Below the pieces are notes generated by a model. That model did not search any database and had not been told where the DNA came from. It worked only from the letters and a program-made list of their open reading frames with translations. This document shows positions 36,200-47,375 of a stretch of DNA of 64,000 nt, one piece after another. The position numbers and the translations under genes are program-made. The DNA is taken from the NCBI RefSeq assembly GCF_023094245.1, contig NZ_JALMEW010000002.1, positions 372,001 to 436,000 on the forward strand. The letters run 5' to 3'. Source of the stretch: Halomonas getboli. Lineage in GTDB: Bacteria; Pseudomonadota; Gammaproteobacteria; Pseudomonadales; Halomonadaceae. The number at the start of each line of letters is the position of its first letter. Within the stretch, counting starts at the first letter, position 1.

Positions 36200-38068
36200 A
36201 TGAGCTCGACCATTGAGGTAGACACATCGACGTCCGCCGCGGAACTCGAGAGCCTGATCCGGAACGCCGACGCCGGCACGAGCTTTCGACTTTCCGCGGG
36301 TGAATATCGCTTCGACGACTCGATCACCGTCGAACGCTCCGACATCTCCCTGATGGGTGCGGGCGCCGACGAGACGCGCCTGACCTTCACCGACGAGGCG
36401 CTGTCACGAGACAACGACCAGGCAATTCACCTGGACGGTAGCGAGAACGTCGACATCGGCACCCTGTCGGCGGATGCCGACAGCGGCGATCGTCGGCTGA
36501 CGCTGGAGGACGATCCCGACCTGTCCGTGGGGGATACCGTCCGCCTATGGCAAGACAACGACGACGCCTTCTTCGACGACATCGGCGACAGTTCCTGGCG
36601 CAAGGTCGAGTACGCCGAGCTGCGCACCAGCATGGCCAAGGTCACCGACGTCGACGGCGATCAGGTCACGCTGGACCGCGGCGTACGCTTCGATTTCTCG
36701 TCGGGAGAGACCCGGGTCGAACGCCTCGACAGCGTCGACAACGTCACCCTGAAAGGCTTCAGCCTGGGCTTCGAGCTCGGGGAATCCGACCTGTCGCGGT
36801 TCGAGAACGTCCGGGATGACCTGAGCGACTATCACGCGGTGCATCTCGAGGGCACGGTCAACGCCCGGCTCGACGACATTCAGGTCATCGAGGGGCCCTC
36901 CACCGCCTTTCGCCTGTCCCGTGCGCTGGACACCCGCGGCGAGGATCTCGAGGCCCATGGCGCCTTCAACAAGGGCAGCAACGGCAACGGCTACGCCTAC
37001 GAGCTTCACGAGAGCTACGACGGCGTCTTCTCCGGACTCGAGGACAGCGGCATGCGTCACGGCCTGGTGTTCGCCTCCTGGCGCTCCTCGGCCGGCAACG
37101 AGGTCGAGATCGCCTCGACCGACCGCGATGTCAATTTCCACGGCGGCCGGGATCATGACAACAGCGTTCACGTGCGGCAGTCGATCCGCGACCCGGAGGC
37201 GGACGAACTGTCGCCGGCGCTGTACGTCAACGAGGACGGCGAGAGCTTCGGTGCCCCCACCGATCCCGATGCCAACGAGGTGGTCTTCGATTATCTGATC
37301 GGTACCCGACGCGAGGACGGGGTGCAGGGCTCTGACGACGGCGTCTATCTGAACGGCGGCCTGGGCCATGACCGGCTATACGGCGGCAGCGGCAACGACC
37401 TGCTCCAGGGCGGGCCGGGCGATGACTGGTACGACGGCGACGACCGTCTGGACGGCGGCGAGGGCGTCGACACCGCGCGCTATACCGGCCACCTCGACGA
37501 TCACGAGATCGCGATGTCCGACGACGGCGTGATCATCACCGGCAAGGGCAGCGAGGATACCCTGACCGACGTGGAGTTCGCGGTCTTCGGCGACGGCACC
37601 ACCCTGCATACGGCGTCGGGCAACCTGTTCCGCGGCGAGGCCATCGACGCGCCCGAACCCGGCGAGATCCTCGACGGCGACGGCACGAAGCCCGCCATCC
37701 TGGAAGACGACGCCGAGTTGCTGGTGACCGGCAACGTCACCAGCCAGTGGTCCTCGGGCTACGTGGCCGAGGTCTTCGTCGAGAACGTCTCCGATGACGA
37801 CATCGTCGACCCGCAGGTCGGCTTCGATCTGCCTGCCGATCTCGACACCCTGTGGAACGGCGTCGTCGGCGAAGGGGACGGCGGCTATCGGGTGCAGGAC
37901 AACAACGCCAACACCCTGGCCCCGGGCGAGGCCTGGCGCTTCAGCTTCAAGGCCTACGGCGACGACGCGCTGCCCGCCGAGATGAGCGCCGAGACCGGAT
38001 CGGGCCAGGCGCTGGACGTCCAGGTGCTGGGGCTCGGCAACACTGCGGTGGAAGAAGTGGCGGGCTAG
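36200..38068 (+). CDS. Secreted acidic beta-helix/RTX/CBM2-like protein, probable type I secretion substrate
   Basis: A 622-residue, very Asp/Glu-rich protein with no Sec signal peptide. The N-terminal half (about 10-330) looks like a right-handed beta-helix of pectate-lyase/epimerase type: SFRLSAGEYRFDDSITVERS, DISLMGAGADETRLTF, then repeated short strands with HLEGTVNARLDDIQVIEG. Residues 385-425 hold calcium-binding RTX nonapeptides (GGLGHDRLYGGSGNDLLQGG). About residues 505-615 resemble a family-2 carbohydrate-binding module (GNVTSQWSSGYVAEVFVEN, TLWNGV, NTLAPGEAWRFSFKA). RTX repeats plus the divergent PrtD/HlyD-type genes make it a type I substrate. It may bind or modify an exopolysaccharide; catalytic residues were not identified. 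ACAGGAGTC is the ribosome-binding site. Confidence 0.75.
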   Translation: MSSTIEVDTSTSAAELESLIRNADAGTSFRLSAGEYRFDDSITVERSDISLMGAGADETRLTFTDEALSRDNDQAIHLDGSENVDIGTLSADADSGDRRLTLEDDPDLSVGDTVRLWQDNDDAFFDDIGDSSWRKVEYAELRTSMAKVTDVDGDQVTLDRGVRFDFSSGETRVERLDSVDNVTLKGFSLGFELGESDLSRFENVRDDLSDYHAVHLEGTVNARLDDIQVIEGPSTAFRLSRALDTRGEDLEAHGAFNKGSNGNGYAYELHESYDGVFSGLEDSGMRHGLVFASWRSSAGNEVEIASTDRDVNFHGGRDHDNSVHVRQSIRDPEADELSPALYVNEDGESFGAPTDPDANEVVFDYLIGTRREDGVQGSDDGVYLNGGLGHDRLYGGSGNDLLQGGPGDDWYDGDDRLDGGEGVDTARYTGHLDDHEIAMSDDGVIITGKGSEDTLTDVEFAVFGDGTTLHTASGNLFRGEAIDAPEPGEILDGDGTKPAILEDDAELLVTGNVTSQWSSGYVAEVFVENVSDDDIVDPQVGFDLPADLDTLWNGVVGEGDGGYRVQDNNANTLAPGEAWRFSFKAYGDDALPAEMSAETGSGQALDVQVLGLGNTAVEEVAG

Positions 38069-38105
38069 CGCCGCTGCACGCCTACCGCTCCCATTCACGC
38101 CCGCC

Positions 38106-38132
38106 CGCAGGGAGCCCGACGGGTTCCCTGCG
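38106..38132 (+). terminator. Hairpin after the secreted-protein gene
   Basis: CGCAGGGA pairs with TCCCTGCG around a GCCC/GGGT inner stem, 37 bases after the stop. There is no T-tract, so it may be a weak or Rho-assisted terminator, separating this gene from siaABCD. Confidence 0.45.
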
Positions 38133-38223
38133 TCATGCCCGATACCCGCCTTCTGCCTTTCTTACCGAGTTTCTTGCTACTCAGGATGTGGCATAGTAGT
38201 CACAAATCATTACAAAGCCGTCC

Positions 38224-38240
38224 TCCGACCGCCGGTCGGA
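38224..38240 (+). promoter_or_regulatory. Perfect inverted repeat in the siaA leader
   Basis: TCCGACC-GCC-GGTCGGA lies 20 bases before the siaA ATG, between an AT-richer upstream stretch and the AAGGAAC ribosome-binding site. It could be a DNA operator or an RNA hairpin that affects translation start of the operon. Confidence 0.4.
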
Positions 38241-38259
38241 ACGCGCAAGGAACTCCTTC

Positions 38260-40305
38260 ATGGCCCAACGCTGGGGACTGCGTGGCCAGTCCACCCTCAC
38301 GCTACTGCTGGCCTGCCTGCTGGCGCTGATACCGGCGCTGCTGATCGGCTGGCAGGCCGTCGACGAGGTGCGTCGCCACTTCGCCACCCGCTATGCCGAG
38401 CAGTACACCCTGCTGCACATGCAGGAGATCCTCGCGCCGGTCTCCCGCGAGCTGGCCCTGGCGCGCCGCTTCGCCGACTCGGTAGTCACGCGCGAGTGGC
38501 TGGCATCCCCGGACGACGCCGCACGGCGAGCCCGTTTCTTCCGCGAGGCCGAGGGCTTTCGCGAGCAGTTCAGCGGCGAGGCCTACTTCGTGGTCGACGA
38601 TGCCAGCGGCGACTACTACTACAACGACGCGGACTCGCCCGAAAGCCGCCTGCCCCGCTATCGGCTATCGCCCGACGACCCGGAAGACGCCTGGTACTTC
38701 GACACCATGGCCAGCTACGCCAGCTACAACATCAACGTCAATATCGACGGCAAGCTGGGGCTGGCCAAGGTGTGGCTGAACGTGGCGATACGCGACGGCA
38801 ACCGGGCGCTGGGCATGGCCGGCGGCGGACTCGACCTGAGCCGCTTCCTCGACGACTTCCTGCGCGACAAAGCCCCGGGGCTGACGCCGATGATCGTCGA
38901 CGACCGCGGCGCCATCCAGGCCCACCCGGACCGCGATCGGCTGGCCCTCAACTCCGCCACCCAGCGCCGGCTCGACGGCGACGTGCCACGCCTTCAGGTG
39001 CTGGTCGACGACACGGCCCAGCGCCAGCGGCTGGAGGATGCCATGCTCGAAGCCCGACGCCGCCCTGGCACGGTGCAGCAGCTCGAGGTCAGCCTCGAGG
39101 GCCAGCCGCGTACCCTGACGCTGGGCTACATTCCCGAGCTGCAGTGGCTGTTCGTCTCGGCCCTGGATCTGGAGAGCGCGCCGGTGTTCGAGGGCCGCTG
39201 GTTCTGGGCGCTGCTGGGCGCCCTGGCGCTGGTGCTGGCCCTGCTGATGGCCGGCGTGGCCTACGGCATCGAGCGGCTGATCCTCGGCCCGCTGCGCCGC
39301 CTGCAGCACTCCGCCCAGGCCATCGCCGACGGCGACTACGCCAGCCAGCTGCCCACCGAGCGCGGCGACGAGATCGGCGAGCTGTCGCGCGCCTTCGCCC
39401 ACATGGCCGGCCAGGTGGAACGCCACACCCAGGAGCTGGAGGCCACGGTCCGGCGCCGCACCCGGGACCTGGAGGCCACCAACGCCGAGATGGCCGCCGC
39501 CCAGCGCCAGATCGACGCCTCTCTCGAGTACGCCAGCATCATCCAGCGAGCCATCCTGCCCCGCCACCAGCTGGAGGCCCACCTGGCCGGCCACCAGGCC
39601 GTACTGTGGCGCCCGCGGGACCAGGTCGGCGGCGACATCTACGTCTTCCGCGCCACCGAGACCGGCTACCTGATGGGCGTGATCGACTGCGCCGGACACG
39701 GCGTGCCGGGCTCGCTGATGACCATGCTGGCCCGGGCCATCGTCGACCACGCCATCCTCAAGGTCGGCGCCGACGACCCGGCGGCCATTCTCAACGAGAC
39801 CGATCGCCAGAACCGCGCCACCCTGCAGCGCGAGAGCCTGCCGGCCTCGATCGCCACCAACATGGACATGGGCCTGGTATGGGTCGAGCGCGACGCCGAG
39901 CGCCTGACCTTCGCCGGGGCCAAGATGTCGCTCTACGCCAGCGACGGCGAACGGCTCGAGGTGCAGCCAGGCGGCAAGCGCGCGCTGGGCCAGAAGCGCA
40001 CCATGACCTACGAGAACCGCGTGATGCCGCTGCATCGGGGCTGGACCTACTCGCTGTGCTCCGACGGCTTCCTCGATCAGGCCGGCGGCGAGCACGGCTT
40101 CGGTTTCGGCAACCGGCGCTTCGAGGCCATGCTGCGCCGCCATGCCGACGCGCCGCTGGATGACCAGATCGCCGCCTTCGAGGCCGAGCTTGACGCCTAC
40201 CGCGGCGACCATGCCCAGCGCGACGACATCACCCTGCTATGCTTCCGTTTCGACACGCCACCCGATGACGGCGCGCTCGCTCACGCCCCGTCCTCGTTCA
40301 CCTGA
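38260..40305 (+). CDS. siaA: SiaA-like membrane PP2C-type (SpoIIE) serine/threonine phosphatase
   Basis: A 681-residue sensor phosphatase. Membrane helix 1 (about residues 10-30), an extracytoplasmic sensor domain of about 280 residues, membrane helix 2 (about 312-335) and a HAMP domain (LGPLRRLQHSAQAIADGDY) come in order. A coiled linker follows, then a PP2C/SpoIIE domain with metal-site motifs GGDIYVF (about 456), DCAGHGVPG (about 475), SDGFLDQ (about 600) and RDDITLL (about 653). In Pseudomonas aeruginosa SiaA dephosphorylates SiaC so that SiaC activates the diguanylate cyclase SiaD, triggering aggregation. The gene order A-B-C-D is identical here, with 12-base gaps, which makes the assignment strong. 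Confidence 0.9.
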   Translation: MAQRWGLRGQSTLTLLLACLLALIPALLIGWQAVDEVRRHFATRYAEQYTLLHMQEILAPVSRELALARRFADSVVTREWLASPDDAARRARFFREAEGFREQFSGEAYFVVDDASGDYYYNDADSPESRLPRYRLSPDDPEDAWYFDTMASYASYNINVNIDGKLGLAKVWLNVAIRDGNRALGMAGGGLDLSRFLDDFLRDKAPGLTPMIVDDRGAIQAHPDRDRLALNSATQRRLDGDVPRLQVLVDDTAQRQRLEDAMLEARRRPGTVQQLEVSLEGQPRTLTLGYIPELQWLFVSALDLESAPVFEGRWFWALLGALALVLALLMAGVAYGIERLILGPLRRLQHSAQAIADGDYASQLPTERGDEIGELSRAFAHMAGQVERHTQELEATVRRRTRDLEATNAEMAAAQRQIDASLEYASIIQRAILPRHQLEAHLAGHQAVLWRPRDQVGGDIYVFRATETGYLMGVIDCAGHGVPGSLMTMLARAIVDHAILKVGADDPAAILNETDRQNRATLQRESLPASIATNMDMGLVWVERDAERLTFAGAKMSLYASDGERLEVQPGGKRALGQKRTMTYENRVMPLHRGWTYSLCSDGFLDQAGGEHGFGFGNRRFEAMLRRHADAPLDDQIAAFEAELDAYRGDHAQRDDITLLCFRFDTPPDDGALAHAPSSFT

Positions 40306-40317
40306 CCCGGAGACGTC

Positions 40318-40851
40318 ATGGATCTGCTGACCCTGCGCGACACCTACCTCCAGCAGCGCATCATGCTGTGCTTCAACGGCCCCATATCGCGCAGCCTGAT
40401 CGAGGAGATCGGCCATGCGCTGCGCAACTACCTGAACAGCCAGTCCGCCGCACCCTCCTCGGCCATGGACGTGTTCGCCGTCTATATCGAGATGACCCAG
40501 AACATCCGTCACTACGCCCGCGAGCAGGGCTACGGCGAAGGGGACGCCACCGCCACCGTCGCCGTGGCCCGGGACGAGGACGGCCGCTATCTGGTCTCCG
40601 CCGGCAACCTGGTGGAGCACGCCGACGGCCAGCGCCTGGTCGAGGCCGTGGAGAGCCTGGCCGGCCTCGATGCCGCCGAGCTCAAGCGCGCCTACAAACA
40701 GCAGCTGCGCCGCCCCCGCGACGAGGCAGCACCGAGCGGCGCCGGCCTGGGGCTGATCGACATGGCCCGAAAGTCGTCGCGCCCCCTCGAGGCCTCGCTG
40801 CAGCCGCTGTCCGCCGGCCGCAGCTTTCTCAGCCTGACAGCCACCATCTGA
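40318..40851 (+). CDS. siaB: SiaB-like threonine kinase (DUF6272, GHKL fold)
   Basis: A 177-residue cytoplasmic kinase-like protein. A GHKL N-box is seen in YIEMTQNIRHYA and a G-box in GAGLGLIDMARKS. FNGPISRSLIEEIG near the start is also typical of the family. In Pseudomonas SiaB phosphorylates SiaC on a threonine, opposing SiaA and keeping SiaD inactive, in the manner of an anti-sigma kinase in a partner switch. It follows siaA after 12 bases, with CGGAG as the ribosome-binding site. Confidence 0.87.
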   Translation: MDLLTLRDTYLQQRIMLCFNGPISRSLIEEIGHALRNYLNSQSAAPSSAMDVFAVYIEMTQNIRHYAREQGYGEGDATATVAVARDEDGRYLVSAGNLVEHADGQRLVEAVESLAGLDAAELKRAYKQQLRRPRDEAAPSGAGLGLIDMARKSSRPLEASLQPLSAGRSFLSLTATI

Positions 40852-40863
40852 ACGGTCTTTCCC

Positions 40864-41253
40864 ATGAGCCAAGATCTGAACCTTCCCGGCAGCGCCTCCA
40901 CTCCCGCCATCCAGAGCGACTGGCAGGCAGGACGGCTCGCGATGCAGGGCGATTCCTACCCGGAAAACTCCTTCGACCTCTTCGGCCGGGTCATCGCCTG
41001 GGTCGAGGCCTTCCTCGGCCAGGAGTCACGCCCGCTGTCGCTGGACCTGCAGCTCGTCTATCTCAACACCAGCTCGGTCAAGGCGATGATGGACATCTTC
41101 GACCTGCTCGAGGAGGCCCACGAGAGCGGCCGCGAGGTCGGCGTCGAATGGCGCTATGACCCGCGCAACGAGCGCATCGCCGAGCTGGCCGAGGAGTTCA
41201 AGGAGGACTGCAGCTATCCCTTCGCCATTCGCCCGCTCGAGGTGAGCGTGTGA
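40864..41253 (+). CDS. siaC: SiaC-like partner-switch protein (DUF1987)
   Basis: A 129-residue cytoplasmic protein of the SiaC/DUF1987 family. PENSFDLFGRVIAWVEAFL and VYLNTSSVKAMMDIFDLLEEA are characteristic. Thr69 in NTSS corresponds to the threonine phosphorylated in Pseudomonas SiaC (Thr68). Unphosphorylated SiaC binds and activates the diguanylate cyclase SiaD; phosphorylated SiaC does not. It lies 12 bases after siaB and its stop overlaps the siaD GTG by four bases. The ribosome-binding site is poor, suggesting translational coupling with siaB. Confidence 0.88.
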   Translation: MSQDLNLPGSASTPAIQSDWQAGRLAMQGDSYPENSFDLFGRVIAWVEAFLGQESRPLSLDLQLVYLNTSSVKAMMDIFDLLEEAHESGREVGVEWRYDPRNERIAELAEEFKEDCSYPFAIRPLEVSV

Positions 41254-42044
41254 GCGCCCGGGACGAGGCCCTGCTCGCCGAGGTCGCGGCGCTGCTCGCG
41301 GACGAGGCCCATCGCGGCCACCCGCTGCACCAGGCACTCGAGCGCCTCTATCGTCATCACCTGACGCAGGGCGAGCGGCTGGAGCGGATGATCGCCATCG
41401 CCGACGGCTTCCAGCAGGGCGCCCAGGAGGACCTCTACGCCACCCGTCAGCAGCTGGAACGCCAGCAGCGACGACAGCGCAAGCTATCGCGCATCGCCGA
41501 CCGCTTCCAGGACCTGCTGGTCGAACGCAACCAGGTGCTCGAGGACGCCTCGGGGCTGGATCCGCTCACCGGACTGGCCAATCGGCGTCGCCTCGACGAG
41601 CAGCTGATGGCCCTCGTCGCCCGCGCCGAACGCCACGGGCGCCCGCTATGCCTGGCGATGATGGACATCGACCACTTCAAGGCCATCAACGACCGCTTCG
41701 GGCACGCCGCCGGCGACCGGGCACTGGTCGCTCTGGCCGAGACCCTGACGGAGTCGCTGCGGGCCGACGACCTGTGCGGCCGCTGGGGTGGCGAGGAGTT
41801 CCTGCTGGTGCTGCCCGAAATGCGCCTCGACCAGGCCGAGCCGCTGCTGGCTCGGCTCGGCGAGCGCCTGCGACGGCTCGACCTGGCGCTGGACGTCACG
41901 GGCCATCCCAGCAGCGTGACCGCCAGCATCGGCGTGGCCGAGCATCGCGTCGGCGAGACCTACCACGACACCCTCGAACGCGCCGATCAGGCGCTGCTGG
42001 TGGCCAAGCGCGAGGGCCGGGACCGCACTCGCCGAGCGTCCTGA
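41250..42044 (+). CDS. siaD: SiaD-like diguanylate cyclase
   Basis: A 264-residue cytoplasmic diguanylate cyclase. The N-terminal 90 residues are alpha-helical with coiled-coil character (YATRQQLERQQRRQRKL), probably the SiaC-binding stalk. The GGDEF domain has DPLTGLANRRRLDEQL, MDIDHFKAINDRFGHAAGD and an active-site GGEEF at about residue 179. An RxxD inhibitory site (RADD) lies exactly five residues before it, so product inhibition by c-di-GMP is likely. A GTG start overlaps the siaC stop. It would convert two GTP to c-di-GMP to promote aggregation or biofilm. Confidence 0.92.
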   Translation: MSARDEALLAEVAALLADEAHRGHPLHQALERLYRHHLTQGERLERMIAIADGFQQGAQEDLYATRQQLERQQRRQRKLSRIADRFQDLLVERNQVLEDASGLDPLTGLANRRRLDEQLMALVARAERHGRPLCLAMMDIDHFKAINDRFGHAAGDRALVALAETLTESLRADDLCGRWGGEEFLLVLPEMRLDQAEPLLARLGERLRRLDLALDVTGHPSSVTASIGVAEHRVGETYHDTLERADQALLVAKREGRDRTRRAS

Positions 42045-42072
42045 AGGCGAACGAGGCCTGCACGCGGGCACG

Positions 42073-42100
42073 AAAAAGGGCACCCCGAGGGGTGCCCTTT
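42073..42100. terminator. Bidirectional terminator between siaD and sucD
   Basis: GGGCACCCC pairs with GGGGTGCCC around a two-base loop, flanked by AAAAA on one side and TTT on the other, so it can serve both the siaABCD transcript (plus) and the sdh-suc transcript (minus) that converge here. Confidence 0.88.
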
Positions 42101-42125
42101 CGCGTTGCGTCCCGAAGGCAGCGGC

Positions 42126-42997
42126 TTACCAGCCGGTGGCTTCCTTCAGGGCATCGCCGATCTCGGCCAGGGAGCGCACGGTCTTGACGCCCGCCGCCTC
42201 GAGGGCGCCGAACTTCTCGTCCGCGGTGCCCTTGCCGCCGGCGATGATGGCGCCGGCGTGGCCCATGCGCTTGCCGGGAGGCGCGGTGACGCCGGCGATG
42301 TAGGACACGACCGGCTTGGAGACGTGCTCCTTGATGTAGGCGGCCGCCTCTTCCTCGGCGGTACCGCCGATCTCACCGATCATGACGATGGCTTCGGTGG
42401 CCGGATCCTTCTCGAACTTCTCGAGGATGTCGATGAAGGTGGAGCCCGGAATCGGGTCGCCGCCGATGCCCACGCAGGTGGACTGGCCGAAACCGTGATC
42501 GGTGGTCTGCTTGACCGCCTCGTAGGTCAGGGTGCCGGAGCGCGACACGATACCGACCTTGCCCGGCTGGTGGATGTGGCCCGGCATGATGCCGATCTTG
42601 CACTCGCCCGGGGTGATCACGCCGGGGCAGTTCGGGCCGATCAGGCGCACGCCCAGCTCATCGCACTTGACCTTGACGTCGAGCATGTCGAGGGTCGGGA
42701 TGCCCTCGGTGATGCACACGATCAGCTTGATGCCGGCGTTGGCGGCCTCGAGGATGGAGTCCTTGCAGAACGGGGCCGGCACGTAGATCACGCTGGCCTC
42801 GGCGCCAGTCTGCTCGACCGCTTCCTTGACGGTGTTGAACACCGGCAGGCCCAGGTGCTCCTGGCCGCCCTTGCCCGGGGTCACGCCGCCGACCATCTGG
42901 GTGCCGTAGGCGATCGCCTGCTCGGAGTGGAAGGTCCCCTGGCCGCCGGTGAAGCCCTGGCAGATGACCTTGGTGTTCTTGTCGATCAGGATGCTCA

Positions 42998-42998
<1 letters not shown>
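42126..42998 (-). CDS. sucD: Succinyl-CoA synthetase alpha subunit (ADP/GDP-forming)
   Basis: A 290-residue subunit that binds CoA and carries the phosphohistidine. The CoA-binding Rossmann part starts [41 protein letters not shown] and [14 protein letters not shown] follow. The active His is in the C-terminal [14 protein letters not shown]. Its ATG overlaps the sucC stop by one base (TAATG). It is the last gene of the TCA operon and is followed by a strong bidirectional terminator. Confidence 0.96.
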
Positions 42999-44164
<1,166 letters not shown>

Positions 44165-44273
44165 CGATTCATGCCATTGGTTGCATGTGACTCGAACGGT
44201 AGTCGCCCGGGCGCCGACTCGGCGCAGCGCGGCGGCTACCACCGCTCCCCTCCGATACGAGGCCGGAAGGGAC

Positions 44274-44293
44274 GCGCCGCCCGAAGGCGGCGC
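44274..44293 (-). other. UUCG tetraloop hairpin between lpd and sucC
   Basis: Read on the minus strand, GCGCCGCC-TTCG-GGCGGCGC begins 10 bases after the lpd stop. It is a perfect 8-bp stem with the very stable UUCG loop, without a T-tract. It probably stabilises an upstream mRNA end or causes partial termination before sucCD. Confidence 0.6.
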
Positions 44294-44303
44294 TCTTGTT
44301 GTC

Positions 44304-45791
<1,488 letters not shown>

Positions 45792-47333
45792 TCAGATATC
45801 CAGCAGCAGACGGGCCGGATCCTCGAGCAGCGCCTTGATGGTCACCAGGAACTGCACCGCGTCCTTGCCGTCGATCATGCGGTGATCGTATGACAGCGCC
45901 AGGTACATCATCGGACGGATCTCGACCTTGCCGTTCACCGCCATCGGACGCTCCTGGATCTTGTGCATGCCCAGGATCGCGGTCTGCGGCGGGTTGAGGA
46001 TCGGCGTGGACATCAGCGAGCCGAAGATGCCGCCATTAGTGATGGTGAAGGTGCCGCCCTGCATCTCGTCGATGCCGAGCTTGCCGTCACGGGCACGCTT
46101 GCCGAAGTCGACGATGCCCTTCTCGACGTCGGCGATCTTCATGCTGTCGGTATCGCGCAGCACCGGCACCACCAGGCCACGGTCGGTGGACACGGCCACG
46201 CCGATGTCCTGATAGCCGTGGTAGACGATGTCGTCGCCGTCGATGGAGGCGTTGACGTCCGGGAAGCGCTTGAGCGCCTCGGAGGCCGCCTTGACGAAGA
46301 AGCCCATGAAGCCGAGCTTGGTGTCGTGGGCCTTGAGGAAGGTGTCCTTGTACTGCGCGCGCAGCTCCATGACCGCGCCCATGTCCACCTCGTTGTAGGT
46401 GGTCAGCATGGCGGCGGTCTGCTGGGCCTCGACCAGGCGCTTGGCGATGGTCTTGCGCAGGCGGGTCATCGGCACGCGCTTCTCGGGGCGCTCGCCCTCG
46501 GCGACAGGCGCCGGTGCCGCGGCGGCCTTGGCACCGGCCGGCTTGGCGGCCTTCTTGGCGCTGCCGTCCTTGATCGCCTTCTGCACGTCTTCCTTCAGCA
46601 CGCGACCGCCCTTGCCGGTGCCCTCGAGCTTGCTGACGTCGAGGTCATGCTCGGCAACCAGCTTGCGTGCGGCCGGGGCGAGGATCTTGTCGCCGACCTT
46701 CTCGTCGCTGGCGCCATCGTCGGCGGACGCGGCGGCCTTGCCCTCGCTGGACGCCGGCGTGGCATCGCCGCCAGCACCTTCGGTGAAGATCGCCAGCACC
46801 TCTTCGGAGGCCACCTGGCTGCCTTCCTCGGCCTTGATCTCGGACAGCGCGCCGTCGGCGGGGGCGACCACCTCGAGCACGACCTTGTCGGTCTCGATCT
46901 CGGCCAGCACCTCGTCGCGCTTGACGGCTTCGCCGACCTGCTTGTTCCAGCTGGCCACGGTGCCTTCCTGAACGGACTCGGGGAAGGTCGGGGCCTTCAC
47001 CTCGTGCGCCTGGCCGCCGGCGGCCGGTGCGGCCTCCGGCTTGGCATCGCTCTTCTCCTCGCTGGCGGCCTCGGCCTTGTCGCCGCCGCTGGCCGCGCCC
47101 TCGCCGATGCGGCCGAGCACCTGCTCGGACTGCACGGTATCGCCCTCTTCCGCCAGCACCTCGGCCAGGGTACCGGCCTCGGGTGCCACGACCTCGAGCA
47201 CCACCTTGTCGGTCTCGATCTCGACGATCAGCTCGTCACGCTCGACGCTGTCACCCGGCTTCTTGTGCCAGGCGGCCACGCTGCCTTCGGCAACGGATTC
47301 CGGAAAGGTGGGTGCCTTGATCTCGGTAGCCAT
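45792..47333 (-). CDS. sucB: 2-oxoglutarate dehydrogenase E2, dihydrolipoyl succinyltransferase with two lipoyl domains
   Basis: A 513-residue core subunit, about 100 residues longer than E. coli SucB (405) because the lipoyl domain is duplicated. [14 protein letters not shown] occurs twice, with lipoylated Lys43 and Lys150. The two domains are nearly identical in sequence and separated by an Ala/Glu/Lys linker. A peripheral-subunit-binding domain follows ([24 protein letters not shown]), then the catalytic domain with the His-Asp motif [13 protein letters not shown]. It lies between sucA (42-base gap) and lpd. Two lipoyl domains are common in PDH E2 but not usual for OGDH E2. Confidence 0.95.
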   Translation of the reverse strand: MATEIKAPTFPESVAEGSVAAWHKKPGDSVERDELIVEIETDKVVLEVVAPEAGTLAEVLAEEGDTVQSEQVLGRIGEGAASGGDKAEAASEEKSDAKPEAAPAAGGQAHEVKAPTFPESVQEGTVASWNKQVGEAVKRDEVLAEIETDKVVLEVVAPADGALSEIKAEEGSQVASEEVLAIFTEGAGGDATPASSEGKAAASADDGASDEKVGDKILAPAARKLVAEHDLDVSKLEGTGKGGRVLKEDVQKAIKDGSAKKAAKPAGAKAAAAPAPVAEGERPEKRVPMTRLRKTIAKRLVEAQQTAAMLTTYNEVDMGAVMELRAQYKDTFLKAHDTKLGFMGFFVKAASEALKRFPDVNASIDGDDIVYHGYQDIGVAVSTDRGLVVPVLRDTDSMKIADVEKGIVDFGKRARDGKLGIDEMQGGTFTITNGGIFGSLMSTPILNPPQTAILGMHKIQERPMAVNGKVEIRPMMYLALSYDHRMIDGKDAVQFLVTIKALLEDPARLLLDI

Positions 47334-47375
47334 GTCGTTTCCCTTGTGTGTTCTCTCTCGTCCCGGTGGGCTGCC

